Counted from the first letter of the stretch, positions 47,983-58,712 are shown. The stretch is DNA of 64,000 nucleotides from Natronospira bacteriovora (GCF_030848495.1 NZ_JAVDDT010000001.1:434001-498000); one strand, 5' to 3'. Translations and numbers: made by a program. The notes: a model not told the origin generated them from the letters alone.

Positions 47983-48462
47983 ATGGAAGTCGCCAACAAG
48001 CGCGTGGTCGAGATCGACTACACCCTGAAAGATGCCGAAGGCAATGTCCTGGACAGCTCCGAGGGCCGTGAGCCCCTCGCCTTTGTGCATGGCACCCAGT
48101 CCATCATTCCCGGCCTGGAAAAGGCCATCGAAGGCTGGAATGAGGGCCAGGAAGGCGCCGTGACCGTGGAGCCGGCCGAAGGCTACGGTGAGCGCAATGA
48201 CGAGCTGCAGCAGGAAGTGCCGCGGGACATCTTCCAGGCCGACACCGAGATCGAGCCGGGCATGCGCTTCCAGGCCGTCGGTGAACAGGGTACCCAGATC
48301 ATCACCGTGATCAAGGTCGAAGACGACAAGGTGCTGATCGATGCCAACCATCCCCTGGCTGGCCAGACCCTGCATTTCGACGTCAAGGTCACCGGCGTCC
48401 GTGATGCCACCGATTCCGAACTGGAATCCGGTCAGCCGGACGGCGTGGACGAAGAGCAGTAA
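47983..48462 (+). CDS. slyD: FKBP-type peptidyl-prolyl isomerase SlyD
   Basis: A 159-residue cytoplasmic isomerase and chaperone. The FKBP domain (residues 1-70 and 130-150) is split by the insert-in-flap domain, as in SlyD. Typical are IDYTLKDAEGNVLDSS, the GxxxIIPGLEKAIEG stretch and ANHPLAGQTLHFDVKV. The C-terminus is short and acidic and lacks the His/Cys-rich nickel-binding tail of E. coli SlyD, so a nickel-storage role is unlikely. A strong terminator follows. Confidence 0.94.
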   Translation: MEVANKRVVEIDYTLKDAEGNVLDSSEGREPLAFVHGTQSIIPGLEKAIEGWNEGQEGAVTVEPAEGYGERNDELQQEVPRDIFQADTEIEPGMRFQAVGEQGTQIITVIKVEDDKVLIDANHPLAGQTLHFDVKVTGVRDATDSELESGQPDGVDEEQ

Positions 48463-48488
48463 GCGCTCCGCCAGTCAGAAGCTGAAAT

Positions 48489-48526
48489 CAAAAAGGCCCC
48501 GGTGAAATCACCGGGGCCTTTTTGTT
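48489..48526. terminator. Bidirectional terminator after slyD
   Basis: Stem AAAAAGGCCCCGGTG/CACCGGGGCCTTTTT with a short AAAT loop: T run on both strands. It serves slyD and perhaps the small gene on the minus strand. Confidence 0.95.
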
Positions 48527-48574
48527 CGTCGCGGAAAAGCGAGGAGGAACTTCGGGCGTGGTTGCCGGGGCGGG
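48527..48574. repeat. Dispersed repeat shared with 33825-33872
   Basis: These 48 bp match 33825-33872 with four differences (CGCGGAAAAGCG, TTCGGGCGTGG, GCCGGGGCGGG blocks). Both copies sit just after a strong hairpin or terminator-like segment in a gene-free spacer. The match ends near TTGGTG. Confidence 0.85.
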
Positions 48575-48600
48575 TTGGTGAGCAAGCGGCTGCGCCACTC

Positions 48601-48822
48601 TCAGGGCCCCGGCTCGGCCTCATCCAGCCGCTGCAGCAGCTCGTCGTCGCTCAGGCCGTCGATTTCGCTGTCGGCATCGAGGGCATTGTCCGCGAAAATG
48701 TAGGACTTCATGACCCGCTGATCACGGGTGCAACAGAACAGGATCACCATGGCCCCGTAGGATTCATGGCCACGAACCACTTCCCAGGTCTCCCCCGATT
48801 GATCCTTGATGGTGCGCAGCAT
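48601..48822 (-). CDS. Small unknown protein
   Basis: A 73-residue acidic protein that I do not recognise. It starts with a compact beta-like region containing a Cys pair (LFCCTRDQ) and ends with an acidic helical segment (LSDDELLQRLDEAE). The ATG at 48822 has GGGAGG about 7 bp before it, and the frame has normal codon use, so it is likely real. No signal peptide. It is read from the same strand as the FAD oxidoreductase 74 bp upstream. Confidence 0.65.
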   Translation of the reverse strand: MLRTIKDQSGETWEVVRGHESYGAMVILFCCTRDQRVMKSYIFADNALDADSEIDGLSDDELLQRLDEAEPGP

Positions 48823-48896
48823 GGACGCCTCCCGCAGCCGCCCGAACGGCGATCGATAGCGTGGCCGATGAGGCCACCGTAACAAGCCCGCCCCGC

Positions 48897-50498
48897 TCAG
48901 ACCAGACGCTCGTACCAGCGGCGATCACGCAGGATTTCACGAGCGGCGTTGTGTCCCGGTGCCCCCGTCACGCCACCACCCGGATGCGCCCCGGAACCAC
49001 AGTGATAGAGCCCCTTGATCGGCCCGCGGTAATCGCCGTAGCCGAGCATCGGGCGGGCGGAATACAGCTGATCCAGCTGCAGCGCACCGTGGAAGATATC
49101 GCCACCCACCAGACCGAATCGGGCCTCGAGGTCCGCCGGACTCAGGGCGAGCTGGCCGACAATGCTGTCGCGAAAATTGGGGGCAAACTCGTTCACTGTA
49201 TCGAGGATGGCATCCACGGCCTGCTGCCGGGCCTGATCGCTCCAGCCACCCGGCGGACCCTCGGGGGCAAAATGCTGGCAGAACAGGCTGGCCACATGCT
49301 GGCCCTCCGGCGCAAGGCTGTCATCCAGCGTGCTGGGGATCAGCATCTCCACCACCGGCCGCTTGGCCATGCCCGTCGCGCGGGCATCCAGCCAGGCCTG
49401 ATCCATGTAGCGCAGCGACGGGGCAATCACGATGCCGGATGACAGGTGCGGACCGGTTTCCGGGCGGGCCGTGAATCGGGGCAGTTCCGACAGGGCCACG
49501 TTCATGCGGAACGTACCGGAGGCACAACGGAACCCTTCCATGCGGCGGCGGAAATCCGCCGGCAGGTCATCGGCCTCGATCAATTCCAGATAGAGACGTT
49601 TCGGCCCCACATTGGCCGCCACCCGGCGGGCCGGCAGGAAACGCCCGTCCACCAGTTCCACCCCCTGCACAGCCCCCTTCTCGCTGCGCAGTCGCGCCAC
49701 CGGGGCTTCGATCTCGATGACCACGCCCAGCCGTTCGGCTTCCCTGGCCATGGCCTGGGTAATGGCCCCCATGCCACCGATGGCATGCCCCCAGGCGCCC
49801 GGCTTGCCATTCACCTCACCGAAAACATGATGCAGGAGCACATAGGCGGATCCTGGCGTATCCGGGCTGGCGTAATTGCCCACGATGCTGTCGAAGCCAA
49901 GAATGGCCTTGACCGCATCGGACTCGAACCATTGATCCAGAATGTCGGTGGCGCTGCGGGTGAACAGGGCGAGCAGGTCACGCCGCGCTTCCGCGTCCAT
50001 GCGCGCGAACTGGCGACCGTCGCGCAGGGCATGGATCAGGTCGGTCAGGCCGCCGCCCACATTGGGTGGCGTCTGCAGGATCATGTCCCGCAGGGCGGCC
50101 GCCGCACCGTCCAGCATGGCCTCGAAGGCCGGCCATTGCCCAGCATCCCGCCTGGAAAAACGTGCCACTTCATTCAGGGTGTCCTGGCGGCCGGGCCCTA
50201 GGCACAGGGCATCTCTATTCTCCAGCGGCAGGAAGTTGGACATGGGCCGCTCGACAATCTTCAGGCCGTGCTCATGCAGGTTCAGATCACGAATGACCTT
50301 CGGGTTCAGCAGGCTGACGGTGTAGCTGGCGGTGGAGTTGCGAAACCCCGGGTGGAATTCCTCGGTGACCGCGGCACCGCCCACCACGTGACGGGCTTCC
50401 AGTACCCGAACCCGCAGGCCGGCCCTGGCCAGGTAGCAGGCACAGGTCAGGCCATTGTGGCCGGCGCCAATGATGATGATGTCGTCGGGCTTGCTCAT
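48897..50498 (-). CDS. FAD-dependent oxidoreductase, phytoene desaturase-like (PYROXD2 type)
   Basis: A 533-residue flavoprotein. The dinucleotide-binding motif IIIGAGHNGLTCACYLARAG is at the N-terminus, followed by the GGAAVTEE loop, and the second FAD motif is GLYHCGSGAHPGGGVTGAPGHNAA at the C-terminus. This pattern is that of the PYROXD2 branch related to CrtI carotenoid desaturases, whose substrate is not established. No carotenoid genes are nearby. Single gene upstream of der in reverse order. Confidence 0.87.
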   Translation of the reverse strand: MSKPDDIIIIGAGHNGLTCACYLARAGLRVRVLEARHVVGGAAVTEEFHPGFRNSTASYTVSLLNPKVIRDLNLHEHGLKIVERPMSNFLPLENRDALCLGPGRQDTLNEVARFSRRDAGQWPAFEAMLDGAAAALRDMILQTPPNVGGGLTDLIHALRDGRQFARMDAEARRDLLALFTRSATDILDQWFESDAVKAILGFDSIVGNYASPDTPGSAYVLLHHVFGEVNGKPGAWGHAIGGMGAITQAMAREAERLGVVIEIEAPVARLRSEKGAVQGVELVDGRFLPARRVAANVGPKRLYLELIEADDLPADFRRRMEGFRCASGTFRMNVALSELPRFTARPETGPHLSSGIVIAPSLRYMDQAWLDARATGMAKRPVVEMLIPSTLDDSLAPEGQHVASLFCQHFAPEGPPGGWSDQARQQAVDAILDTVNEFAPNFRDSIVGQLALSPADLEARFGLVGGDIFHGALQLDQLYSARPMLGYGDYRGPIKGLYHCGSGAHPGGGVTGAPGHNAAREILRDRRWYERLV

Positions 50499-50566
50499 CG
50501 GCGCTTCCAGGGGCTTGTGGTGATGAGAGTGTTCATTGGGATGAAACGATCACGGGGTCATTGGAC

Positions 50567-51955
50567 CTACTTGCCACGGGTGTGGCGCTTGAGCCGCTTG
50601 CGCTTCTGGATCTGGCGATCCGTGAGCTTGTTACGCCGGCCCTTGAAGGGATTTTCCGTGCTGCGGAATTCAATCTGGATGGGCGTACCCTGGAGATCGA
50701 AGGTCTGGCGGAAGTAGTTCTCCAGATACCGGCGATAGGCCTTCGGGGTGCGTTCCGTCTGGTTTCCGTGGATCACGATCAGGGGTGGATTCTTGCCACC
50801 CTGATGGGCATAGCGAAGCTTGATGCGGTGCCCGCGAATCAGGGGTGGCGCGTGGCGACTGACGGCATCTTCCAGTGCGCGGGTGAGTACCGGCGTGGGC
50901 AAATCGCGATTGGCGGCTTCCCAGGCCTCATTGACCGATCCCAGCAGTTCGCCCACACCGGTGCCGTGTTTGGCGGAAATGAAGTGCTGTTTGGCAAAAC
51001 CGAGGAAGGGCAGCTTGAGATCCAGCTCCACCTTGGTGCGCTCACGGCGATCCGGTGCAATGCCATCCCACTTGTTCACGGCCACCACCATGGCGCGCCC
51101 GGCTTCCAGTGCCAGCCCCATGATCGAGGCGTCCTGATCGGTGATCCCTTCCGAGCCATCCACCAGGGCCACCACCACATTGGCATCCTCGATGGCCTGA
51201 AGGGTCTTCACCACACTCAGCTTTTCGACGTATTCATGCACTCTGGCACGACGACGAACACCCGCCGTGTCCACCAGTACGTAATCCTGGCCGTCCCGGC
51301 TGAAGGGAACACGAACCGCATCCCGGGTGGTGCCGGGCTCATCGGAAGCCACCATGCGCTCCTCGCCCAGCCAGCGATTGATGAGTGTGGATTTGCCCAC
51401 ATTGGGGCGGCCGATGACCGCCACGCGGATGCCATCCTCGTTGTAGCCCTGCTCGCCCTCGAGTTCGGGCACATGGGAAAGGGCGTCTTCAATCAGGGGC
51501 TGGATGCCGCGTCCGAGGGTGGCGGAAATGGCTCTTGGTTCACCCAGGGCAAGCGCGTGAAATTCGGCGGTGACTTCATCCCGCGACTGGCCCTCGGCCT
51601 TGTTCACCGCCAGCAGCACGGTTCTGGATTGCTTGCGAAAGGCGCGCGCCAGCTGCTCGTCGGCCGGTGTCAGGCCCTGGCGACCATCCACCACGAAAAT
51701 GGCAATATCGGCTTCCTCGAGCGCACGCAGGCTTTGCTGCTCCATCAGCTCCTCGACCGGACGCTCGGCCTCGCCGATGCCTCCCGTGTCGATGACGATG
51801 AAGGGGCGCGGCCCCACCCGGCCGATACCGTACTGGCGATCGCGGGTGAGGCCGGGCGAGTCTGCTACCAGGGCGTCACGGCTGCGCGTGAGCTGATTGA
51901 AGAGCGTGGACTTGCCCACATTGGGGCGGCCCAGCAGGGCGACGACTGGCAGCAT
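50567..51955 (-). CDS. der: GTPase Der (EngA), ribosome assembly
   Basis: A 462-residue protein with two GTPase domains in tandem, each with GRPNVGKS and DTxG motifs (the first DTGG, the second DTAG), then the KH-like C-terminal domain ending in a basic tail. Der is essential for 50S subunit assembly. It lies 15 bp after bamB, completing the conserved hisS-yfgM-bamB-der run. Length is normal. Confidence 0.97.
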   Translation of the reverse strand: MLPVVALLGRPNVGKSTLFNQLTRSRDALVADSPGLTRDRQYGIGRVGPRPFIVIDTGGIGEAERPVEELMEQQSLRALEEADIAIFVVDGRQGLTPADEQLARAFRKQSRTVLLAVNKAEGQSRDEVTAEFHALALGEPRAISATLGRGIQPLIEDALSHVPELEGEQGYNEDGIRVAVIGRPNVGKSTLINRWLGEERMVASDEPGTTRDAVRVPFSRDGQDYVLVDTAGVRRRARVHEYVEKLSVVKTLQAIEDANVVVALVDGSEGITDQDASIMGLALEAGRAMVVAVNKWDGIAPDRRERTKVELDLKLPFLGFAKQHFISAKHGTGVGELLGSVNEAWEAANRDLPTPVLTRALEDAVSRHAPPLIRGHRIKLRYAHQGGKNPPLIVIHGNQTERTPKAYRRYLENYFRQTFDLQGTPIQIEFRSTENPFKGRRNKLTDRQIQKRKRLKRHTRGK

Positions 51956-51970
51956 GGCTTTGGCTCTTGC

Positions 51971-53134
51971 TCAGTTTCTGTCGCGCAGTTGCAGGGCGCG
52001 CACACGGCCGTTGCCATCCTGCACGACGATGGAATCACCGACAATGACCGGGGCCACATTGATCCGCTTGCGGGAGACGCGGGTACGGGCCACCAGCTCA
52101 CCGGTCTCAACATCCAGGAAATGGACATAACCATCCAGATCGCCGACCACGACCGTATCGCGGTAAACCACCGGCGCTGTCACCTGGCGGGCACGTAGCG
52201 CATCCTGGATCCACACACTGGCACCACCCGCGAGCCCAAGACCATGGATCTCGGAATTGCGATCACTGAGGTAGAGCATGGACTCATCGATACTGAGACC
52301 GGCGAGACTGCCGATGTCCCGATCCCAGCGACGGCTGCCCGTCATGGAGATGGCCGCGAGGCGCCCGTCAGCGGAGGCGGCGTAAACCATATCCTCGCTG
52401 GCGGCCATGAGGGGAGCAATATCGGCGATCTGGTCCAGTTCCGTTCGACCGGCCGCCACACCCACGGAGTCGCCCCAGAGGCTCTGGCCGTCACGGAAGC
52501 TGATGGCCCGCACCCGCCCATTCTCGAAGCCCACCAGCACGCGATTACCGCGGATGATGGGTTCGGCGTTGCCACGCATTTTCAGCGCGGGGGGATCTTC
52601 CGAACGGGACCAGAGTTCGGCACCATCATCGATCGCCAGACCGCGAACGCGGCCATCCGCCGTCTTGACGATGACATAGCCCCGACTCACGGCAGGCGCG
52701 GCAAGGATCTCGCCGCCCACCTGGGTGGACCAGCGCTCACGGCCATCTTCGGCATCCAGCGCAAACAGGCGCCCGTCGAGGCTGCCCACGAACACCAGAC
52801 GTTCACCAAAGCGGGGGCCACCGGCCAGCTCGGCATCCAGATCCACTGACCAGACGGTACGCCCGCGATCCGCGCTCAGCGCCGCAACCCGACCACCGTG
52901 TCCGGCCACGTAGACCCGCTCACCATCCGTGTCCGGCCGCAGACCGAGGAACAGGCGTTCCGCCCGGCCCCTGGCGCGGTGGGTCCAGACCGTGTTGACG
53001 TCATAACGGGCGTCGAACGATTCCAGTTCGCGAGGCTCCTCGATGGCACCCTTCTGGGCGCAGGCCGCGGCAAACAGAACGATCAGCAATGCGATGAGGG
53101 ATCGCAGATCCTTTCTACGCTGAGAATTAGGCAT
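51971..53134 (-). CDS. bamB: Outer-membrane assembly lipoprotein BamB
   Basis: A 387-residue lipoprotein of the BAM complex. The signal peptide ends in a lipobox with FAAAC, so it is anchored to the outer membrane. The mature part is an eight-bladed propeller of PQQ-like repeats (for example GRLFALDAEDGRERW, GRVRGLAIDDGAELW). It binds BamA and helps barrel insertion. Its ATG overlaps the yfgM stop (ATGA). The protein is strongly acidic. Confidence 0.95.
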   Translation of the reverse strand: MPNSQRRKDLRSLIALLIVLFAAACAQKGAIEEPRELESFDARYDVNTVWTHRARGRAERLFLGLRPDTDGERVYVAGHGGRVAALSADRGRTVWSVDLDAELAGGPRFGERLVFVGSLDGRLFALDAEDGRERWSTQVGGEILAAPAVSRGYVIVKTADGRVRGLAIDDGAELWSRSEDPPALKMRGNAEPIIRGNRVLVGFENGRVRAISFRDGQSLWGDSVGVAAGRTELDQIADIAPLMAASEDMVYAASADGRLAAISMTGSRRWDRDIGSLAGLSIDESMLYLSDRNSEIHGLGLAGGASVWIQDALRARQVTAPVVYRDTVVVGDLDGYVHFLDVETGELVARTRVSRKRINVAPVIVGDSIVVQDGNGRVRALQLRDRN

Positions 53135-53766
53135 CAGTCTTCATAACCCGCCAGGTCGTGGTACTTCATGTCCAGCGCGCTGCTCGCAGCGAACTGCTCA
53201 TCGTCGGCCGCCAACGCCCGGCCGTAGGCGGCACGTGCCGCGCTACGGTCACCCTTGGCGTAATGCGCATCACCCCGCAATTCATCAAACAGGGGCCCGA
53301 AGCGGCCAGGCTCGGGGATATCCAGAACGGCGAGGGCCTCATCAGGACGATCGCCGGCAACCAGAACTCTTGCCAGACGGACACGGGCCAGCTTCTCGAG
53401 TTCCCGATCCCGGGTATTGTCGATCACCCAGCGCAGCTGTTCACCGGCAACGTCCAGCTCACTGTTCTGCACGGCCATGGAGGCCACACGGAGGGAAGCC
53501 TGGCTGGCATAGGCACTGCGACGGAAGTCGTTCTGCAGCTGTTCGGTGAAGCCCATTACCTGTTCACGGTCTCCGGCCTGGGCGGCGACGGCCACTCGCT
53601 GATACAGGCCGGACGCCTCGCGGGCCTCACTTTCCAGGGAGGCCTGCCAGAAACGCCAGCCGGCAATCAGGGCAATACCGATCACCAGACCGGCGATGAT
53701 GTAACCACCGTTTTCCTTCCACCAGCTTTTTACCGCCTCAAGGGCTTCTTCGTCTGAACTGAACAC
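53134..53766 (-). CDS. yfgM: YfgM-like membrane-anchored TPR protein
   Basis: A 210-residue protein starting with GTG. One membrane segment (about residues 25-42, GYIIAGLVIGIALIAGW) follows a short cytoplasmic part; the rest is helical TPR-like and periplasmic. YfgM works with PpiD as a chaperone linked to the Sec translocon and envelope stress. Between hisS and bamB, its usual place. A run of nine A (53780-53788 on this strand) lies upstream of the start. Confidence 0.92.
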   Translation of the reverse strand: MFSSDEEALEAVKSWWKENGGYIIAGLVIGIALIAGWRFWQASLESEAREASGLYQRVAVAAQAGDREQVMGFTEQLQNDFRRSAYASQASLRVASMAVQNSELDVAGEQLRWVIDNTRDRELEKLARVRLARVLVAGDRPDEALAVLDIPEPGRFGPLFDELRGDAHYAKGDRSAARAAYGRALAADDEQFAASSALDMKYHDLAGYED

Positions 53767-53793
53767 GACTGACCTCGCCTTTTTTTTTCGATG

Positions 53794-55068
53794 CTATTGA
53801 TTCACGTGGCCGGCGAGAAATTCCGCCAATGCCTCGTGGCTACAATGAAACTGTTCGTCGCCGCTGCGCAGGGGCTTGACGGCCACCTCCCCGCTCTCCA
53901 CCTCGGATTCACCGAGAATCAGCGCAAAGTCCGCGCCGCTTCGGTCCGCCTTCTTCAGCTGCGACTTGAAGCTCCCGCCACCACAATGGGCGAGCAGGCG
54001 CAGACCCGCGACCTGATCCCGCAAGCGCTCGCCGAGAACGAAGCCAATGTCCTCGGCGGCCTCGCCCACCATGACCAGATAGGCATGTGGCAGAGTGGCA
54101 CGCCGTGGCGCCTCATCGAGCGCGAGCAAGGCGATGAGGCGTTCCATGCCAAGCGCCCAGCCCACGGCCGGCACATGCCGCCCGCCCAGCTGCGAAACCA
54201 GGAAATCGTAACGTCCGCCACTGCAGACCGCATCCTGAGCGCCAAGGCGGTCGGTTGTCCACTCAAACACCGTCCGGGAATAGTAATCCAGACCCCGAAC
54301 CAGGCGCGGGTTGACCGTGTAGTCGATGCCCTGGGCATCCAGTCGCTGGCGAAGACCGGCGAAATGCGCCTCTGACTCCGGATCCAGGTGATCGAGAATG
54401 CTGGGGGCGCCCGCAATGATGTCCGCCAGATCCGGGTTCTTGCTGTCCAGAATCCGCATGGGATTGCTGTCCAGACGGCGCAGGCTGTCCTCGTCCAGCT
54501 GGTCACGGTAACCCTGGAAATAGGCCACCAGCTTTTCCCGATAAGCCTGCCGGGCCTCGGGGTTGCCCAGGGAGTTCAGCTGCAGGCGAACATGGGAAAG
54601 CCCGAGCCGCTTCCACAGGCGAGCGGTCAGCAACAGCATCTCGGCATCGATATCCGGCCCGTCCAGGCCATAGGCCTCGACGCCCAGCTGATGGAACTGG
54701 CGATACCGCCCTTTCTGGGGGCGTTCGTGCCGGAACATCGGCCCCTGGTACCAGAGACGCTGAATCTGGTTGTGAAACAGGCCATGGCTCATGCCGGCCC
54801 GCACGCAGCCGGCGGTGCCTTCCGGACGGAGCGTCAGACTGTCACCGCTGCGGTCCTCGAAGGTGTACATTTCCTTCTCGACCACATCGGTGACCTCACC
54901 GATGGAACGCACGAAAAGCTCCGTCCGCTCCACGATCGGCATGCGAATCTCGCTGTAACCGTATTCCTCGAAGACCGACCGAGCCACATCTTCCACATAC
55001 TGCCAGAACGGGCTTTCTTCCGGCAGGATGTCGTTCATGCCTCTGACGGCCTGAATACCCTTGGACAC
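53794..55068 (-). CDS. hisS: Histidyl-tRNA synthetase
   Basis: A 424-residue class II synthetase. Motif 2 lies in [20 protein letters not shown], the histidine-specific loop in [14 protein letters not shown], and motif 3 in GWALGMERL; the C-terminal anticodon-binding domain follows. The GTG at 55068 fits GAGGGAG about 7 bp before it and the conserved start [12 protein letters not shown]. The gene normally between rodZ and hisS, ispG, is absent; only 57 bp separate the two. Confidence 0.96.
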   Translation of the reverse strand: MSKGIQAVRGMNDILPEESPFWQYVEDVARSVFEEYGYSEIRMPIVERTELFVRSIGEVTDVVEKEMYTFEDRSGDSLTLRPEGTAGCVRAGMSHGLFHNQIQRLWYQGPMFRHERPQKGRYRQFHQLGVEAYGLDGPDIDAEMLLLTARLWKRLGLSHVRLQLNSLGNPEARQAYREKLVAYFQGYRDQLDEDSLRRLDSNPMRILDSKNPDLADIIAGAPSILDHLDPESEAHFAGLRQRLDAQGIDYTVNPRLVRGLDYYSRTVFEWTTDRLGAQDAVCSGGRYDFLVSQLGGRHVPAVGWALGMERLIALLALDEAPRRATLPHAYLVMVGEAAEDIGFVLGERLRDQVAGLRLLAHCGGGSFKSQLKKADRSGADFALILGESEVESGEVAVKPLRSGDEQFHCSHEALAEFLAGHVNQ

Positions 55069-55125
55069 AACTGCTCCCTCATTCACACCCCGGGGTGTGA
55101 AATCCACTGAATGGAATTCCCGTGA

Positions 55126-56190
55126 TCAATCCTGGCCTGGGGACCCTTGGTTGCCTGCGTCGACGCGAATGCGCGCGGTGTTATCGCGCCGGATACGGGC
55201 GCTGAAATCGACCGTTTCACCATCGGCCTGAATCGTCACCGCCGGCGCATTGCCCATGAAGACACTGATGGGGGCTCGCCCCTCCACGCGGACATCCTCA
55301 CCCTGAACCGCCAGACCGTAGTACAACTGGCGGTCATCGGCGTCATGAATTTCCAGCCAGGAGTCGTCGTCCAGTGACAGCAGCAGAATCCGGCGCTCTG
55401 CCGGATCCACGTCTTCCAGGGGCGGAATCGGCGCTGGCACGGTTTCAACATCGTCAACCTCCGCCGGCATCGCCACGGCCTGGCGCGAAACGGCATCGGT
55501 CTCTTCCGCGGTTTCCGGGGCGGCTTCCCGTGCCACGGGGGGCTCCGGATCCGCATCGTTCCTGCCGGCATCACCCTCGTCAATCAGGCTGGCCGGCTCG
55601 TCCGCCAATTCGTCAACGGATGCCCCTTCCGTCTCCGTGACCGCCGCCTCTGCCACTTCACGCTCGACATCACCCTCATCACGCGGCGACGATTGCCGCT
55701 GGGTCACCGTTTCCTCGGCAACGGCCGGCGTGGGCCGTTCCTGATCGATGGCGATCGTCTCGCGATGGGGGCCGGCGTACCACCACAGCCCGCCCATGAC
55801 CAGCATGGTGAGAACCACCAGCCACGCCACCGGCGCAACCCATGCCGGCGTCTGAGCGTCCATGGCCGGCCCACCCTTTCGTCCCAGTCTCAACTCCGGT
55901 GTGGAATGGGCGGGCAAAGTGGCATCGTAGGCCGCGACGATCTGATCCACCGGGAGATCGAGCAGCCGGGCATAATTCCTCAGGTGACCGCGCACGAAGA
56001 TGGGGGCTTCCAGCACCTCGTAACGATTCTCTTCCAGTGCCTGAAGCACGCCCTTGAGGATACGCAGCTCCTGCGCTACCTGCTCCAGGGTCAGGCCCAG
56101 TGACTCGCGCTGCTCCCTCAGTCGCTGGCCGGGTCCATGCGGTTGTTCATCCTGATCCGCCCTGTCATTCCGGGTAGGCTCATCAGTCAT
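55126..56190 (-). CDS. rodZ: Cell-shape protein RodZ
   Basis: A 354-residue membrane protein with an N-terminal helix-turn-helix domain (about 22-95, LREQRESLGLTLEQVA) that binds MreB, one membrane segment near residues 117-137, a long acidic low-complexity linker, and a C-terminal beta domain (about 270-345). RodZ links MreB to wall synthesis in rod-shaped cells. It overlaps the upstream pilW by 8 bp. The very acidic linker is consistent with salt adaptation. Confidence 0.92.
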   Translation of the reverse strand: MTDEPTRNDRADQDEQPHGPGQRLREQRESLGLTLEQVAQELRILKGVLQALEENRYEVLEAPIFVRGHLRNYARLLDLPVDQIVAAYDATLPAHSTPELRLGRKGGPAMDAQTPAWVAPVAWLVVLTMLVMGGLWWYAGPHRETIAIDQERPTPAVAEETVTQRQSSPRDEGDVEREVAEAAVTETEGASVDELADEPASLIDEGDAGRNDADPEPPVAREAAPETAEETDAVSRQAVAMPAEVDDVETVPAPIPPLEDVDPAERRILLLSLDDDSWLEIHDADDRQLYYGLAVQGEDVRVEGRAPISVFMGNAPAVTIQADGETVDFSARIRRDNTARIRVDAGNQGSPGQD

Positions 56191-56944
56191 AACCCAACTC
56201 CGCCAGCCTGTGCTTGAATTCGGAATCCGGATACTTGGACTTCAGGCGATTCGCGTGACGTCGGGCTTCCATGCGATCACCCAGTGCGTCCTCGATCCGC
56301 ACCCCAAGGTACAGCGCGGCCGGTTCAAGCTCGTCCTGTTCCGCCAGGCGCTGGAAAAAGGCACGTGCACTGAGATATTCCTCACGCTCGTACTGCATGT
56401 CCGCCATGGACCAGAGTGCGTCGGTGTAATTGGGGCGAACGCGCAGGGCATTGCGGAAATGGGATTCGGCGGCTTCATAATCCGGGATGCGCCGGACACA
56501 GCTTCCCGCATTGGTCCATGCCACTTCCGGGGTCTCGTAGAGGCGATTGCGGGCCGCGCGCACCAGCTCTTCTTCCGCTTCCCGGTAATCACCGCGACGG
56601 CAGAGGAAGGTGCCGTAATTGTTGCGAATGGAAGGGTCGTCCCCGTCCAGCCGCAGGGCCCGTCGATAATGGCGCTCGGCAAGCCGAAAATCATTGAGCT
56701 GCTCGTAGAGCAACGCAATGGTGGCGTGGGTCATCGGGTTGCGGTTATCCAGGCGCAGTGACCGTTCCAGGTTATCCTTGGAGGCGTTCAGACGCCCCTG
56801 GCGCATGTAGTGGATACCCAGCTGGAGATGATTGAGGGCCGCTTCCTCGTCGTCGGTTCTTGGCTGCTCCGGGCCGCTACCGGCACACCCCCCCAGCAGG
56901 GACAGCAATACCAATACGTACAGCAGTCTTGTCACCACTTTCAT
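56183..56944 (-). CDS. pilW: Type IV pilus lipoprotein PilW/PilF (TPR)
   Basis: A 253-residue lipoprotein (lipobox LLGGC) with about six TPR repeats (for example [25 protein letters not shown]). PilF/PilW is the pilotin that brings the PilQ secretin to the outer membrane. Its ATG overlaps the rlmN stop (ATGA). Its presence implies type IV pili encoded elsewhere. Usual place between rlmN and rodZ. Confidence 0.93.
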   Translation of the reverse strand: MKVVTRLLYVLVLLSLLGGCAGSGPEQPRTDDEEAALNHLQLGIHYMRQGRLNASKDNLERSLRLDNRNPMTHATIALLYEQLNDFRLAERHYRRALRLDGDDPSIRNNYGTFLCRRGDYREAEEELVRAARNRLYETPEVAWTNAGSCVRRIPDYEAAESHFRNALRVRPNYTDALWSMADMQYEREEYLSARAFFQRLAEQDELEPAALYLGVRIEDALGDRMEARRHANRLKSKYPDSEFKHRLAELGYD

Positions 56945-58047
56945 GAGGCCACTCCCACCGCGGCAGCCGCCCGTCTTTCCTGACGACGGCTGCGATCCAT
57001 GACCTGACCTGCCAACTGGCCGCAGGCCGCATCGATATCATCACCCCGGGTCTTGCGGGTGATGGTGTTGAATCCGCGCTGTTGCAGTATCTCCCGGAAG
57101 CGGGCAATGCGCTCATCGCTGGAACGACGATAGCGGGCGCCGGGATAGGGATTGAACGGGATGAGATTCACCTTGGATGGAATCCCGGCAAGCAGCCTGG
57201 CCACACCTTTCGCATGGGCCTCGCTGTCATTGACGCCATCCAGCATCACGTATTCCCAGGTAATGTGCCGCCCGGGATGTTTCTCAATGTAATAACGGCA
57301 GGCCGCCATCAATTCCTTCAGCGGCCACTTGCGGTTGATGGGCACGATCTCGTCCCGCAGCTCGTCGAAGGGTGCATGCAGGGAGACAGCCAGCGCGGCT
57401 TCCGACTGATCGGCAAAGCGATACAGATTGGAGACCACACCCGAGGTGCTCAACGTGACGCGGCGCTTGGACAGCCCCAGTGCCAGGTCATCGAGCATGA
57501 TGTTGATGGCCGGAATGACATTGCGGAAGTTGGCCAGCGGCTCACCCATGCCCATGAGCACCACATTGGTCAGTCGACGGGCGTTGTGCTCGTCACGCCC
57601 GAGCAACTGGTTCACGTACCAGACCTGGCCGAGAATCTCGGCCGTGGTCAGGTTGCGGTTGAAGCCCTGTTCTGCGGTGGCACAGAACTGGCAGTCCAGG
57701 GCACAACCGACCTGGGAGGAGATGCACAGGGTACCCCGCCCCTCTTCCGGGATGAACACGGTTTCCACGGAGTTGCCTGCGTCCACCCGCATCAGCCACT
57801 TGCGGGTGCCGTCACTGGACACGTGATCGGACAGCACCTCGGGCGGGCGCACCTCGGCCGTCTGCATCAGGTGATCACGCAGCTTGACGCTGAGATCCGT
57901 CATCCGGGAGAAATCGGTTTCTCCCTGCTGATAGATCCATTTCATGATCTGCCGGGCACGGAAGGGCTTCTCGCCAATACGCTGGAAATACGCTTCCAGA
58001 CCGGCGCGATCCATCCCGAGCAGATTGTTTCTGAGCAGTTCCGGCAC
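56941..58047 (-). CDS. rlmN: Dual-specificity 23S rRNA/tRNA methyltransferase RlmN
   Basis: A 368-residue radical SAM enzyme that puts a methyl on C2 of A2503 in 23S rRNA and A37 in some tRNAs. The cluster motif is CALDCQFC; the catalytic cysteines are in DAACGQL near the C-terminus and in VMLDGVND region neighbours. The GTG at 58047 is used because the residues it adds ([13 protein letters not shown]) align with the start of known RlmN. It lies 43 bp after ndk and overlaps pilW. Confidence 0.94.
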   Translation of the reverse strand: MPELLRNNLLGMDRAGLEAYFQRIGEKPFRARQIMKWIYQQGETDFSRMTDLSVKLRDHLMQTAEVRPPEVLSDHVSSDGTRKWLMRVDAGNSVETVFIPEEGRGTLCISSQVGCALDCQFCATAEQGFNRNLTTAEILGQVWYVNQLLGRDEHNARRLTNVVLMGMGEPLANFRNVIPAINIMLDDLALGLSKRRVTLSTSGVVSNLYRFADQSEAALAVSLHAPFDELRDEIVPINRKWPLKELMAACRYYIEKHPGRHITWEYVMLDGVNDSEAHAKGVARLLAGIPSKVNLIPFNPYPGARYRRSSDERIARFREILQQRGFNTITRKTRGDDIDAACGQLAGQVMDRSRRQERRAAAAVGVAS

Positions 58048-58090
58048 CTTGCTTACGCTCCACCCTCGCCTGCGAGGGGAATGCCCCGCC

Positions 58091-58516
58091 TTAGCGGGAG
58101 TGGATCTCTTCCGGCTTGAAGAAGAAATCGATTTCCGTCCGGGCGGTGTCTTCGCCGTCGGAACCGTGCACCACATTGGCGTCGATGGTCTGGGCGAAGT
58201 CGGCACGGATGGTGCCGGCCTCGGCTTCCGCCGGGTTGGTGGCGCCCATCAGATCCCGGTTGCGGGCAATGGCGTCCTCGCCTTCCAGCACCTGCACCAT
58301 CACCGGCCCGGAGGTCATGAACTCCACCAGGGCGCCGAAGAAGGGACGCTCCTTGTGCACGGCATAGAAGCCCTCGGCCTGAGTCTGGCTCAGATGCATC
58401 ATGCGGGCGGCAACAATCTTGAGGCCGGCCTTCTCGAATCGGCTGTAGACCTCACCGATGATGTTCTTCTCGACACCGTCGGGCTTGATGATGGAAAGGG
58501 TGCGCTGCACGGCCAT
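58091..58516 (-). CDS. ndk: Nucleoside diphosphate kinase
   Basis: A 141-residue enzyme that passes phosphate from ATP to other NDPs. The catalytic histidine is in [12 protein letters not shown], and [10 protein letters not shown] starts the fold. Normal length. It lies between iscA and rlmN, its usual place in Pseudomonas-like genomes. The 196-bp gap from iscA probably holds its own promoter. Confidence 0.97.
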   Translation of the reverse strand: MAVQRTLSIIKPDGVEKNIIGEVYSRFEKAGLKIVAARMMHLSQTQAEGFYAVHKERPFFGALVEFMTSGPVMVQVLEGEDAIARNRDLMGATNPAEAEAGTIRADFAQTIDANVVHGSDGEDTARTEIDFFFKPEEIHSR

Positions 58517-58712
58517 TCAATATTCTCCTGGGTAACTACCTGTCATGACTGGAAAAAACACCTGAAAAAGCGCTGCCTGCCGCCCGACCGCCGACACGGC
58601 GGGAACGGGCGGAGCGGCCCAGCCGGCTATGGTACTCGGCCGACGGGCATCACGGCAACGCAAATACCGGAATGAACAGGGAATCATGGCCCGAAACGGG
58701 CCGGTGAGCGGA

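Noticed and set aside
53780-53788. Nine-base T run between hisS and yfgM as a terminator
   Set aside because: On the transcribed strand it reads as A, and no stem precedes it; it is more likely just an A-rich leader of yfgM.
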